From an uncultured Colwellia sp. (GTDB lineage Bacteria; Pseudomonadota; Gammaproteobacteria; Enterobacterales; Alteromonadaceae): a stretch of 64,000 nucleotides of DNA. How positions within the stretch are numbered: position 1 is the stretch's first letter; every line of letters begins with the position of its first letter. A program made the translations under genes and the position numbers. The notes under the pieces were generated by a model, which ran no database searches, was not told where the DNA came from, and saw only the letters and a list, made by a program, of their open reading frames with translations. Positions 48,751 to 57,990 of this stretch are shown here, piece by piece. The stretch lies in assembly GCA_913062815.1 (NCBI GenBank), contig CAJXWZ010000005.1:122532-186531 (forward strand), written 5' to 3'.

Positions 48751-50010
48751 TTACACCAACGTTGGCCACGTCATGGTTATTCTGGCGCCCTTATCTGCAT
48801 TATTACTGACGGCCATATGCCCTTGATGACTTCTTGTTATACCTTCACACAATGACAAACCTATACCTGAGCCATGCGTTTTGGTGGTATAAAAAGGCGT
48901 TAGGACATTTTCTAAATTAGCAAAACCTGGGCCATTATCGTTAATTTCGATGACCTGTTCATTATTAAGCGAATATACTTTAATAATGACTTTGCACTGG
49001 CGCTCTACACAAGCTTCATAGGCGTTTTTTAGCACATTAATTAATACTTGTGCTACTTGGTTGGCATCACCGAAGCATTGAAGACTCCCTTGGAACTCTA
49101 CTTGGCAGTCATCATGTACCATTGATTGCGCTTCCGCTAAAATCGTTGGGAAATCAAACCATTTAGGTTTGGAGGGTGGCAACTGAGACAACTGACTATA
49201 TTGTTCAATAAAAGTTAACAGTCGATTGCTTCGTATTTGAATGCGGCTTAAAACCTTCCTTGTTTGAACTTCATCTAGCACTTCACTGCATAATAACGTA
49301 TCAGCCATAGAGCTCATTGGCGTGAGAGAGTTTCTTAACTCATGGCTCAATACTCTGATCAAGTTGTTTTGTGTTGTGCTTTGATTTTTGTTGAGCAATT
49401 GCGAAATATTAATAGCAGTAAACAACCAATTCTCATGACCTTGCTGAGCATAACGTATACTTTGGCTCTGCCAATTCTCATCGAAAAGCGGGTGAGTGAA
49501 AATGTGTTGCTCAATAGAAAAGCCTAGGTCTTCAGCGCTACAGCCTAATAACATAGGTTGTTGCAATAACTCATTCATTGCATTGTTACGATAGGTTAAT
49601 TTTCGCTGATGATTGAACAAACAAACCGGTACCGACCAGTTGTCTAAAATATGACTAAGCAGCGTTTCAACGGTTTGATTTTGCTCATTAGCATCATAAT
49701 TCTCATGGGCTAATAAGCTTATCTCTTTTTGCAAGGCTAATAACAGATTGTGTTTATGCTGTTTTTTATATCGCAGGTTCCGCTCCCCCTCCCTTAAAAC
49801 TTGAGTAAAGGTGGTTAACTGCATTATCGAATGACACCAAAATTGATGACCTTTCCACGCCAACCAAACCAAAGGGTAGAAGATGAAGAATAATAAAGTA
49901 GCTATGGCTAAGTTACTCCAACCTAAGCTCCAAGTCAGCGCAGCAGTGAGAGATAAGATAATCGCTACCGTAAAAGACAAACCACTCACTAGCCATTTCT
50001 CATGACTCAT
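48751..50010 (-). CDS. sensor histidine kinase (NtrY/NtrB-like) paired with a sigma-54 activator
   Basis: About 419 residues from ATG 50010 (MSHEKWLVSG); TTG 50022 is possible. Two membrane helices lie in the first 50 residues with almost no periplasmic loop, then a PAS-like region, the phospho-acceptor H in VLSHELRNSLTPM, the N-box QVLINVLKNAYEAC and the ATP-lid TKTHGSGIGLSL. It should phosphorylate the NtrC-like regulator encoded just upstream, whose stop codon lies within or next to its start region. With little periplasmic part, it probably senses membrane or cytoplasmic signals. Confidence 0.9.
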   Translation of the reverse strand: MSHEKWLVSGLSFTVAIILSLTAALTWSLGWSNLAIATLLFFIFYPLVWLAWKGHQFWCHSIMQLTTFTQVLREGERNLRYKKQHKHNLLLALQKEISLLAHENYDANEQNQTVETLLSHILDNWSVPVCLFNHQRKLTYRNNAMNELLQQPMLLGCSAEDLGFSIEQHIFTHPLFDENWQSQSIRYAQQGHENWLFTAINISQLLNKNQSTTQNNLIRVLSHELRNSLTPMSSMADTLLCSEVLDEVQTRKVLSRIQIRSNRLLTFIEQYSQLSQLPPSKPKWFDFPTILAEAQSMVHDDCQVEFQGSLQCFGDANQVAQVLINVLKNAYEACVERQCKVIIKVYSLNNEQVIEINDNGPGFANLENVLTPFYTTKTHGSGIGLSLCEGITRSHQGHMAVSNNADKGARITMTWPTLV

Positions 50011-51358
50011 ATTTAATGTCAAATTTTTCCAACCTTCGATAAAGTGCGTTGCGAGAAATATCTAATAGCTTTGCGGCTTCAATTACCTGACCAGAAGAAA
50101 CAGACATTGCCTTTTCAATCAATTGTCTTTCTGCCTGCTCAAGTGGCTGTAATACCATAGCATTTGAGCCAGTATCTGCAATATCAAGTAGTAATTGTTG
50201 TGCGGATATTTCCAGACTTGTCGCCAACAATACTGCACGTTCAATGCTATGACTTAATTCTCGAATGTTCCCAGGCCAGTTGTGTTGTTTCAATTTTTCA
50301 ATGGCGTCTTGATTAAGAACTAAATTACCTTTGTGATATTTTACACAGAATTGGGTAATAAAATTCTCAGCTAGGGGCTGAATATCTTCTAATCGCTCAC
50401 GTAAAGGAGGTATGGTTATTACTAATGTATTTAAGCGATAAAGCAAATCTTGTCGAAATTCATTATTTGCCACAAGCTGGTTTAAATCGGCATTGGTAGC
50501 ACTGATCAACCTAACATTCGTGGTTTGTGTTTGACTCGCCCCCAATACTTCATACTGACCAGTTTCCAGAACTCGCAATAATTTGGGTTGTAAAGACAAG
50601 GGCAATGAGCCAATTTCATCGAAAAACAAACTGCCTTTATCTGCTAACTGAAATCGTCCAACCCGGTTCTGCTTTGCATCTGTGAAAGCTCCTTTTTGAT
50701 GACCGAACAGTTCGCTTTCAAAAAGGTTTTCCGGGATTGCTGCCATATTTACCGTGATTAATGGCGAAGACTGTCTATTTGATAATTGGTGAATTCGCTC
50801 AGCAAGCAATGATTTTCCTGTGCCATTTTCACCTAAGATAAGCACATTAGCATCTGTGGGTGCTATTTGATTAACCAACTGCTCGATATTTGCCATACTT
50901 TTAGATTGGCAAACCCAAGGTTTACTGTCTTCTTGAGCAAGTAATTGCCGATATCCTTGGTGTTCATCTTTCAGGCGAGCAAAGCTCAACTGCTGTTTAA
51001 TACTATTAAGTAGTTTTATTTTATTCCAGGGTTTTTCTATAAAATCACTGGCGCCTTGTTTTACGCCATTCACTGCAAGCTCTATTGAGCCCCATGCGGT
51101 CATCAAAATAACGGGGATATTATAAGGCTTGAGTTGAGAGAGAATATCAAGTCCTTCCTGTCCACTGGTGGTGTCTCGACTAAAATTCATGTCGAGTAAA
51201 ATAAGGTCAGGTTGATAACGGCCTGCTTGCACAATCACTTCTTTGGCATTGCTCGCTTCAATAATTTTATAACTTTCAGCCATTAATAAAAGTTCTAGTG
51301 CTAAACGGATATCATCATCATCGTCCGCAATTAAAATGGTTGCCTTATGTGGGTTCAA
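50000..51358 (-). CDS. NtrC-family sigma-54-dependent response regulator
   Basis: About 452 residues from TTG 51358, which has GGAGG (51364-51368) five bases upstream; ATG 51370 is possible but lacks such a site. Receiver domain with phospho-Asp near residue 56 (LILLDMNFS), then the AAA+ domain with Walker A GENGTGKS, the sigma-54 contact loop GAFTDA (consensus GAFTGA), Walker B LFFDEIG and arginine finger, and a C-terminal Fis-type HTH (EAAKLLDISRNALYRRLEKF). It should activate sigma-54 promoters; the likely target is the -24/-12 site upstream of the HlyD-like gene. It lies 12 bases behind the terminator of the efflux genes. Confidence 0.92.
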   Translation of the reverse strand: MNPHKATILIADDDDDIRLALELLLMAESYKIIEASNAKEVIVQAGRYQPDLILLDMNFSRDTTSGQEGLDILSQLKPYNIPVILMTAWGSIELAVNGVKQGASDFIEKPWNKIKLLNSIKQQLSFARLKDEHQGYRQLLAQEDSKPWVCQSKSMANIEQLVNQIAPTDANVLILGENGTGKSLLAERIHQLSNRQSSPLITVNMAAIPENLFESELFGHQKGAFTDAKQNRVGRFQLADKGSLFFDEIGSLPLSLQPKLLRVLETGQYEVLGASQTQTTNVRLISATNADLNQLVANNEFRQDLLYRLNTLVITIPPLRERLEDIQPLAENFITQFCVKYHKGNLVLNQDAIEKLKQHNWPGNIRELSHSIERAVLLATSLEISAQQLLLDIADTGSNAMVLQPLEQAERQLIEKAMSVSSGQVIEAAKLLDISRNALYRRLEKFDIKYES

Positions 51359-51384
51359 ACAAACCTCCATGCTATTTTATGAAA

Positions 51385-51407
51385 AAAGGCGATCGTTGAT
51401 CGCCTTT
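51385..51407 (-). terminator. terminator between the efflux permease and the NtrC-like gene
   Basis: AAAGGCGATC at 51385-51394 pairs perfectly (10 bp) with GATCGCCTTT at 51398-51407 around a 3-base loop; on the minus strand it is followed by TTTC. It lies just behind the permease gene and only 14 bases before the ATG of the regulator gene. Confidence 0.86.
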
Positions 51408-51454
51408 ACTTGGGTAGGTTAAATTATTTTTTCACGTTAGAGAAGACTTCTTCG

Positions 51455-53947
51455 CTATTCTTGACGTAATGCTTGCATTGGATCTGCGCTAATAACTCGC
51501 CATGCTGGCATGATTACCGACAACATCACAATAGACACTAACGCTAAATCGAGCACAGACATCGCTAACCAATTGAAGCTTGGTAGCAGTTCCAATTGTT
51601 GCTCTAGCTGCTGATAAGTGAATACCGAAGCAATAAACCCTAAGCCTAATCCGACTACTAACATCCATAAAGCGTCTTTTAAAATGTAATTAACCAACTT
51701 CATTTGTTTCGCCCCTGTTGCCATGCGCACCGCTAATTCATATTTTCTGTGATTAGTGGTCATTTGTGTTAAACCGGCAACACCTATGGCAGCTAAAAAT
51801 AGCGTCAAGCCTGTCATTAACAATACAATCCATAAACTTACTCTTTGGTTTAGGGTTTGCTGCAGCCATATTTCAGTTAATGGCCTAACCTGTAAATTAG
51901 CTAACCGTGGGAATTGACGCTTAAGCTCTGTTTCAAACATGTCTGCTGACATGCTTTTTCCTTCGGGTAACATCACCGTAAATTGCAAATTACTGCCACC
52001 ATTAATACGATGAGAATAAACGGCCGGCAAACCTAGTGGCTCGGCAATACCCGTTTGGCTAATAGTGTTAGCAACAATACCATTAACAATTGAAGGTGGA
52101 CCATCAGGCGAATTCCCAAAGTTTATGGTTTTGCCAATAACCTCATCCAAGCTTAAATCTGGAAACATAGTTCTCGCCATGTTTTCATCAATAACAATAC
52201 GCTCTTCATCATTATCTATTTGTGCTTGAGTTAAGTTTGCGCCAGCTAGCACCTTCATATTAAAAGCACTAAAAAACTTACTGCTGAGACTTCTTATTTG
52301 ATAAATAACACGTTGACCACTCTCTTCACTTTGAAAAGCCATCACTTGCAATGAAGCAGATAACGGTGCAAAGTCTGGAATAATAACGTTACTGTCAGCT
52401 ACGTTGTTCTCTATTAGCGTGCTCACATCTGCTAGTAGTGTTTTCACCTCACTATCTTGGTATTGCTCCCAGTCTCTCAACTGAGCAATATATTCATCAT
52501 CGGCAATATCCATTGTTATATTGAAAGAGTTACCAATGTCGTAGCCCAAATCTTGATATACCGCTTGATAACTTTGCATTGTGATCATCACTGAAGCAGT
52601 TAATAACACAGATGCAATAGATAATTGCACCACCATAAGCACACGACTTAGCCATTGATTACTTTGCGCTTGAATACCTTTGCCACTGCTATTCAAGTTA
52701 TTTGCTAGAGCTTTTTTGTCTATGTCGACTAATGCCAAGGCACTGAAAAGTACACTAAGCATTAATACTATGGCAATGGATGCTGCTATCGTAGTGACAT
52801 TGATACTTATAGCATCAATCATAGGCATGCTGTCGCCAGCAATTATAGGTAAACTTTTCAATGCCCACCCCGTCATTAATAGCCCGGTAATTGCGGCGAG
52901 TATAAAGCTTGGCAAATTTTCACAAAACACCATTGTTCTTACTTTTAATAAACTAGCGCCGACACTTAACTGAATAGCGAATTCTTTGGTACGACTTTGA
53001 TAATGAGCGATAAATATGTTTAATAAATTCAAGGTAGCCATTAACAACAAACCGATAACTGCTGCAAATAAGGCGATAATTAAGCCTTCCGTCTCACCCA
53101 ATAAATTACTTCGAAAGCTTCGTGCAATAACTTCTTTATTTGTGTTTGAAAGAAAATCTAAAAACATCTGGCGATTATCGCCTTCCACATTGTCAGTGAT
53201 ATAATTTACTAACCATTCATCGGTTTGAGCTAACGTTGGCAATTGAGCATTGCCGTTATCACTTCTTACAAGTAGAAAGTCTATGTCGTTTCTTATAACT
53301 CCCACGTTATCCGGCAGTAATTTAACTTCAGTTAAATTACTAATAAACCACACTTGCTGATTTAATATTTCTTGGTTGCTTTTAATCGCCATAACATCTT
53401 CAATGACGCCGGCAATGGTGTAATTTTGATTATTGGCAGTCAATTGTTTCCCAAGTACGGATTTAACGCCACCGAAGGCCGATTGCCATAAAGACTCTGA
53501 AATCCAAATATAATCCCCCGGCGAGGCCATAGTAACATCGTCACCAAGTAGTAATTTCGCCCCCAATACCGTTAAGATATTATCTGAAGCGGCATAACTA
53601 GTGGTAGGGTAAATAGTGTCATTGATGGTTACATCTTGATCGTCAGGACTGATACCCGCCCACTCACCCATTTCAGCAAAGCGCTCTCTCATAGCGGCTA
53701 AACGATTCATGTTCCAATATGAAACACTAAGTGTTTCAGACATTTTAAATCTATACTCAAAAGTTTGCAGTGACTGCTCGTTATTAACCCCTTGTAATGG
53801 CTGATATAACAATGTTGACGATATAGCTATGACACTTAAAACTGCCCCTAACGTTAGCCCTAACGTTAAAATTAGCGGGATGCTCAACCTTGGTAAAGCA
53901 AATATTCTGGCAACGCCATTTTGTAAAGATTTTTTCATTAAACTCAT
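51455..53947 (-). CDS. FtsX-type ABC transporter permease, MacB-like, large
   Basis: 830 residues. It has an N-terminal signal-anchor helix, a large periplasmic domain (about 60-270, MacB-type), then two FtsX-like membrane units (LFAAVIGLLLMATLNLLNIF near 290-335; LLMTGLTLFLAAIGVAGL near 730) separated by another periplasmic domain. This duplicated MacB/FtsX layout is found in export permeases. It pairs with the ATPase encoded just upstream, overlapping by 4 bases. It probably exports a peptide, lipid or drug and receives the HlyD-like adaptor. The ending is followed by a strong terminator. Confidence 0.9.
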   Translation of the reverse strand: MSLMKKSLQNGVARIFALPRLSIPLILTLGLTLGAVLSVIAISSTLLYQPLQGVNNEQSLQTFEYRFKMSETLSVSYWNMNRLAAMRERFAEMGEWAGISPDDQDVTINDTIYPTTSYAASDNILTVLGAKLLLGDDVTMASPGDYIWISESLWQSAFGGVKSVLGKQLTANNQNYTIAGVIEDVMAIKSNQEILNQQVWFISNLTEVKLLPDNVGVIRNDIDFLLVRSDNGNAQLPTLAQTDEWLVNYITDNVEGDNRQMFLDFLSNTNKEVIARSFRSNLLGETEGLIIALFAAVIGLLLMATLNLLNIFIAHYQSRTKEFAIQLSVGASLLKVRTMVFCENLPSFILAAITGLLMTGWALKSLPIIAGDSMPMIDAISINVTTIAASIAIVLMLSVLFSALALVDIDKKALANNLNSSGKGIQAQSNQWLSRVLMVVQLSIASVLLTASVMITMQSYQAVYQDLGYDIGNSFNITMDIADDEYIAQLRDWEQYQDSEVKTLLADVSTLIENNVADSNVIIPDFAPLSASLQVMAFQSEESGQRVIYQIRSLSSKFFSAFNMKVLAGANLTQAQIDNDEERIVIDENMARTMFPDLSLDEVIGKTINFGNSPDGPPSIVNGIVANTISQTGIAEPLGLPAVYSHRINGGSNLQFTVMLPEGKSMSADMFETELKRQFPRLANLQVRPLTEIWLQQTLNQRVSLWIVLLMTGLTLFLAAIGVAGLTQMTTNHRKYELAVRMATGAKQMKLVNYILKDALWMLVVGLGLGFIASVFTYQQLEQQLELLPSFNWLAMSVLDLALVSIVMLSVIMPAWRVISADPMQALRQE

Positions 53948-54639
53948 GCGACCCCCTTCAATTGCTGCTCAGTAACAATTCGACCATCTAGTAATTGAAT
54001 TTGTCGATTTGCACAACGAGAATAGCGGCTATCATGCGTTACCATCACGATGGTTGAACCTTCTTTGTTAAGCTGTTCAAGCAACGCCATCACTTGATCG
54101 CCATTTTTGCTATCTAAGTTACCTGTCGGCTCATCAACTAAAATCAAATCTGGTTTGCCCACCAGTGCTCGGGCGATAGCGATACGCTGTTGCTGCCCTC
54201 CTGACAATTGATTTGGGCGATAGTTTTGGCGATGCAGCATATCAACTTGCGTTAATACTTGCTCAACACGTTGTTTAATTTCACTATTACTTGTGCCTCT
54301 ATGCTCTAAAGGTAGAGCCACATTTTCGAAAACAGTTAGATTATCGATCAAATTAAATGATTGAAAAACATAACCTATATGCTCATTTCGAATCTGTGTA
54401 CGTTGATCCACTTTTAAACCAGCGGTATTAATATTAGCTAATTGATATTCACCTTCGCTGGCAGAGTCCATTAAGCCCATAATTGAGAGCAAAGTTGATT
54501 TTCCACAACCAGAAGGCCCTGTGATTGCAACGAATTCTCCTGAATTTATTTCTAAACTAATCCCCTGTAATGCGTGTGTTTCAATTTGCTGACCATCGTA
54601 GCGTTTGTGGATATTGTTCATTTCAACAACTTTTCTCAT
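53944..54639 (-). CDS. ABC transporter ATP-binding protein (MacB/LolD-like)
   Basis: 231 residues. Walker [10 protein letters not shown] (near 41), Q-loop VFQSFNL, signature LSGGQQQ (near 145), Walker [13 protein letters not shown] (near 163) and the switch histidine in TIVMVTHD. This is the LolD/MacB branch of ABC ATPases that drive FtsX-type permeases. It lies between the HlyD-like adaptor and the permease, 20 bases after the former and overlapping the latter by 4 bases, so they form one efflux unit. Confidence 0.95.
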   Translation of the reverse strand: MRKVVEMNNIHKRYDGQQIETHALQGISLEINSGEFVAITGPSGCGKSTLLSIMGLMDSASEGEYQLANINTAGLKVDQRTQIRNEHIGYVFQSFNLIDNLTVFENVALPLEHRGTSNSEIKQRVEQVLTQVDMLHRQNYRPNQLSGGQQQRIAIARALVGKPDLILVDEPTGNLDSKNGDQVMALLEQLNKEGSTIVMVTHDSRYSRCANRQIQLLDGRIVTEQQLKGVA

Positions 54640-54659
54640 AATAATTTCCTTTCCTGTTT

Positions 54660-55898
54660 TTATTCTGTAAGTGATAATTCTTTGAATTTATTGTATTTAC
54701 TTGTGTCATTACTGACAATTTCTTCGCCCACTCTTAAGCCTTGCGTAATAATAAGCTTGCCTTTAGAAAGCTCACCAAAATTTATATCCCTTTGCTCTAA
54801 TAAGTTTTTCTTAGTTCTCACGAATACAGCTTGTTTACTACGCGGACGAAGTCCCGCAACTTGTGATATATAGACAGCATCGGTTTGACGCCTGACAAAT
54901 ACCTGTGCTGAAATAGCTAAAGAAGGTCTAGCATTGGAGGTAAGCTCGCCATCAAGTATTGCTTCGGCTAATACTGAGCCATTAGTGACAACACTTTCGA
55001 TGCGAGAAATATGGGCACTTATAATGCCTTTTTGCGTATCAATGTATACGGGGGCATTAATATCAATTTGATCAGCCTGTTGTTGAGGTAAGCGAATACG
55101 AGCAATTAACTCATCGTTACTGCCAACTTTAGCCAGCGACTCTCCTAGTTGAACACTTTGCCCTAATTCAACGGCTAAAGTTTGCAAAGAGCCGGTTATA
55201 CCCGCTTTTACTTGCATATCGTCAAGTTGCTTTTCCAGTAACTGCACTTGCGACTCTTGCTGAGTAATGGTGATATCACGTTGGGTTAACTGGTAGCTTT
55301 GCATTTCAATAAACTGTTGGTATTTCTCTTGCTCAAACACTAGCCTGCTCGACTCTTGTTTTACCGCTAATTTAGCGCGTTGCAATTCTATTTTTGAAGC
55401 AACGCCTAAACCCATTAATTCTTCATTAACCGATAATTCTAACTGTGCTTTTTCAATTTCAGCTTCGATATCAGCAATGCGGCCTTGGTAATTTAACCGC
55501 TCACTGTGCTGCTCATATTTAAAGGCTTCACGTTGTGCTTGCTGTTGGGCTAACGAACCTCGAGCTTCGCTAACTTCTTGCTCAAGCTTAGGGTTAGATA
55601 ATTGTAAAATAATAGACCCTGGCGTAACTTTGGTACCTGGTCTCACTAGAATTTCAGCAACCTTGCCTAATGCGGGAGCGGTTAACAGGCGCTCTTTTGC
55701 TGAGATAATTTCACCGTAGGCATTACTGTAAACATCTAAAGCGCCTTGCTGCACAGTTTGAAACTGTAAACTTGACGCCGGGACTGATTTCACTGATTTA
55801 CTACTAACAGCATAAGTGGCATAAGCTAATAGAAAAATAAAAAGAGCAAGGCCACTCCATTTTTTCCAAGGTTTTGGCGTGGTAAGTTCAATTTCCAT
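54660..55898 (-). CDS. HlyD/RND-type periplasmic adaptor
   Basis: About 412 residues from ATG 55898 (MEIELTTPKPW); an upstream TTG at 55904 is less likely. One membrane helix (about 15-32) anchors it in the inner membrane. It has a coiled-coil hairpin (about 100-215) and lipoyl/barrel parts (VRPGTKVTPGSIILQLSNP, GELSKGKLIITQGLRVGEEIV). It links the permease to an outer-membrane channel. It is the first gene of the efflux operon. A sigma-54-like promoter lies 40-55 bases upstream. No TolC-like outer-membrane gene is in the window. Confidence 0.9.
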   Translation of the reverse strand: MEIELTTPKPWKKWSGLALFIFLLAYATYAVSSKSVKSVPASSLQFQTVQQGALDVYSNAYGEIISAKERLLTAPALGKVAEILVRPGTKVTPGSIILQLSNPKLEQEVSEARGSLAQQQAQREAFKYEQHSERLNYQGRIADIEAEIEKAQLELSVNEELMGLGVASKIELQRAKLAVKQESSRLVFEQEKYQQFIEMQSYQLTQRDITITQQESQVQLLEKQLDDMQVKAGITGSLQTLAVELGQSVQLGESLAKVGSNDELIARIRLPQQQADQIDINAPVYIDTQKGIISAHISRIESVVTNGSVLAEAILDGELTSNARPSLAISAQVFVRRQTDAVYISQVAGLRPRSKQAVFVRTKKNLLEQRDINFGELSKGKLIITQGLRVGEEIVSNDTSKYNKFKELSLTE

Positions 55899-55937
55899 AA
55901 TCAAAGTACATTCAATAAGTGTTGTGTACTTAGCTAT

Positions 55938-55953
55938 TGGAAGTATTGTGCCA
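55938..55953 (-). promoter_or_regulatory. sigma-54-like promoter of the efflux operon
   Basis: On the minus strand TGGCAC (55953-55948), AATAC, then TTCCA (55942-55938) match the sigma-54 consensus TGGCAC-N5-TTGCW with one mismatch at the -12 element. The predicted start near 55927 gives a leader of about 28 bases to the adaptor ATG. CGAACAT occurs twice 21 bases apart (plus-strand ATGTTCG at 56015 and 56036), about 90-115 bases upstream, and could be activator sites. Confidence 0.5.
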
Positions 55954-56218
55954 ACTTATCAACACATTAAAAATCAACCAGTTAACAATAAATTAAATAA
56001 TATCCAGCAGTTGAATGTTCGCTTTTATTACTGTGATGTTCGAAAATAAAAAGCAATGAATGGGGTTTACTTACACGAGCATTAACAATAAAGGCTTTAT
56101 TACTTAATAGTATTGAAAAGTTATATGCTAAAAAGGGGATTTGAGCGAGATAGAAAAGAAGAGGTAATGTGAAAATGCCTTTTCAAAAAAGGCATTCAGT
56201 ATAGCGGTTGCTCAATCA
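55954..56218. other. intergenic region upstream of the efflux operon
   Basis: No gene is seen. It holds the upstream part of the sigma-54-like promoter, the paired ATGTTCG direct repeats, and the TIGR04219 terminator (56174-56196). Confidence 0.6.
56174..56196 (-). terminator. terminator after the TIGR04219 gene
   Basis: AATGCCTTTT at 56174-56183 pairs perfectly (10 bp) with AAAAGGCATT at 56187-56196 around a 3-base loop; a short T run follows on the minus strand. Confidence 0.77.
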
Positions 56219-56974
56219 TTAAAAGTGCACAATTGCACCGGCAAATACACCATCAAAGGTTAAGTCTGAATATAAATCGTCAATATCATTTAGCTCTAAT
56301 TTAACGCTACGATAGCCTAGGGTTAAATCCAAATCGACAACTAAGTTATCAACTAAGGCATAGCTGATGCCAATTTGATAATCATAAATACTGTTATCAT
56401 CGTATGATAAGAAATTAGCTTCAGCAAAAACATTAAAACCCGTAAAAGGTAAGCCGATGATAGTATTTACGTAAAGTAACGGCACAAAGCCTGATACCGA
56501 CAAGGCACTACTTTGTGACGTTGCTTGCTCAACCACATCAATTTGGCTATCAAGATCGCGGGCTGTAAAACCAATATCAAAAGTTAATAGGTCATTATCA
56601 AACACTTCATAATATAAGGTGTAATCTACATAACTCGCATCAAAGGTGGTGTCTAATTGAGAGTTAGCATTATATGTCACCCCTTCAAATTCAAAACTAC
56701 CCTCAATGGTTGCACCACCAATCGTATCAAGTGTTGTTGAGGCAATTTTTACATTAGGAATTAACGGGATTGGGTGTTCCAAAGCAATAAAAAAGTTCCC
56801 TTGTGTCTCATCCTCAAAATCGAATGCCGCTTGATTGGTTTCACCTTCACCAAATGAACCTTCAGCTTGGTTCACCCATACTTGACCACCAATGTACAAA
56901 CCAAGCAAAGTGTCTGCTTGAGCACTGGTACAAAGTAATGTTGCTAAGCTAGCAGCTATCATTCCTTTTTTCAT
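56219..56974 (-). CDS. TIGR04219 family outer-membrane beta-barrel protein
   Basis: 251 residues with a signal peptide (cleavage near AQA). The mature part begins LLGLYIGGQVWVNQAEGSFG and ends with a phenylalanine (AIVHF), as for outer-membrane barrels. This pattern is the TIGR04219 family, common in marine gammaproteobacteria and of unknown function. It follows the DUF2333 gene by 5 bases and is the last gene of the PCu(A)C-DUF2333 operon. Confidence 0.85.
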   Translation of the reverse strand: MKKGMIAASLATLLCTSAQADTLLGLYIGGQVWVNQAEGSFGEGETNQAAFDFEDETQGNFFIALEHPIPLIPNVKIASTTLDTIGGATIEGSFEFEGVTYNANSQLDTTFDASYVDYTLYYEVFDNDLLTFDIGFTARDLDSQIDVVEQATSQSSALSVSGFVPLLYVNTIIGLPFTGFNVFAEANFLSYDDNSIYDYQIGISYALVDNLVVDLDLTLGYRSVKLELNDIDDLYSDLTFDGVFAGAIVHF

Positions 56975-56979
56975 TATTA

Positions 56980-57981
56980 TTACCCTTTTCTTAATAGTTC
57001 AGTTAAATCAATTAATGCAGCATTTGCGCGTGAAATGTAATTAGCCATTACCAACGAGTGGTTAGCCAGCACACCAAAGCCATCTCCATTTAGCACCATT
57101 GGGCTCCAAAGTGTTTGTTGACTAGCTTCAAGTTCACGAATTATTTGTTGTAGACTAATGGTAGCATTCTTATTTTTGAGTACACTTTCAAAGTCAATTT
57201 CAATGGCTTTTAAGAAGTGTAATAGTGCCCATGCTGCACCACGCGATTCATAAAACACATCATCGAGTTGCCACCAACTGGTACGAAGTTGTGAATGAGC
57301 ACCTTCATAAGTTGATTGTCGTGCTTTACTATCACCGGCTAAATCGGTATTGATTTTTTCTCTACCCACGCTAGCACTTAATCTCTGTGAATAACTGCCT
57401 AAACGCTTTTGTACTTCATCTAAGTACGAGGTCAAATTATCTGCACGCGCATAAAATTGAGCATGATCATCTTTAGCTTGGCTTATGCCAACCAAAGCAT
57501 TTCGGTACTTCAGTAAATTTTCGATAGCTTTACTATACTCTGATTCAGCACTGGGCATTGCCCAACTAGTATTGTCAATATTGAATTTAGGCTGAGCTTG
57601 TTGGATATGGCTATTTTCTAAAGACTGAGATTGCGAACGACTAAAATCTTTACGCAAGACTAGCGCCATATCACGTACCATTTCTAAGACACCAAATTCC
57701 CATGCCGGCATGTTGTCTAGAAACACACTGGGAGGTAATGCGTCATTAGAAAGGTAACCGCCCGGCTTATCTAATATACTGGAAGCCACTTTAATTAAGG
57801 TAGTAGTCGTTGTGTATCCCACTACTGGTGCTACATTATCAGTCGTTGCCGCTGAAGTAACCTCTTGATGAATATCAATAGGAGCTACATCTAAACTCCA
57901 GTACACGCCAACAAAATAGAAAAACAAGAATATTCCTGCGACGGTGTAACCAATAGTTTTTGCTGTGAAATTCATTTTCAT
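56980..57981 (-). CDS. DUF2333 family inner-membrane protein
   Basis: 333 residues. A membrane helix at about 8-28 (TVAGIFLFFYFVGVYWSL) is followed by a large periplasmic helical domain. The sequence ATTDNVAPVVGYTTTTTLI, GGYLSNDALPPSVFLDNMPAWEFG and VREDMALVLRKDFSRSQ-like stretch identify DUF2333, whose role is unknown. It is between PCu(A)C and TIGR04219 genes, separated by 9 and 5 bases, so the three are co-transcribed. Confidence 0.88.
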   Translation of the reverse strand: MKMNFTAKTIGYTVAGIFLFFYFVGVYWSLDVAPIDIHQEVTSAATTDNVAPVVGYTTTTTLIKVASSILDKPGGYLSNDALPPSVFLDNMPAWEFGVLEMVRDMALVLRKDFSRSQSQSLENSHIQQAQPKFNIDNTSWAMPSAESEYSKAIENLLKYRNALVGISQAKDDHAQFYARADNLTSYLDEVQKRLGSYSQRLSASVGREKINTDLAGDSKARQSTYEGAHSQLRTSWWQLDDVFYESRGAAWALLHFLKAIEIDFESVLKNKNATISLQQIIRELEASQQTLWSPMVLNGDGFGVLANHSLVMANYISRANAALIDLTELLRKG

Positions 57982-57990
57982 ATTTTACTC

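Noticed and set aside
50011..50022. TTG start for the efflux histidine kinase at 50022
   Set aside because: Possible, but ATG 50010 gives a normal N-terminus; neither start has a strong ribosome binding site, so ATG was kept.
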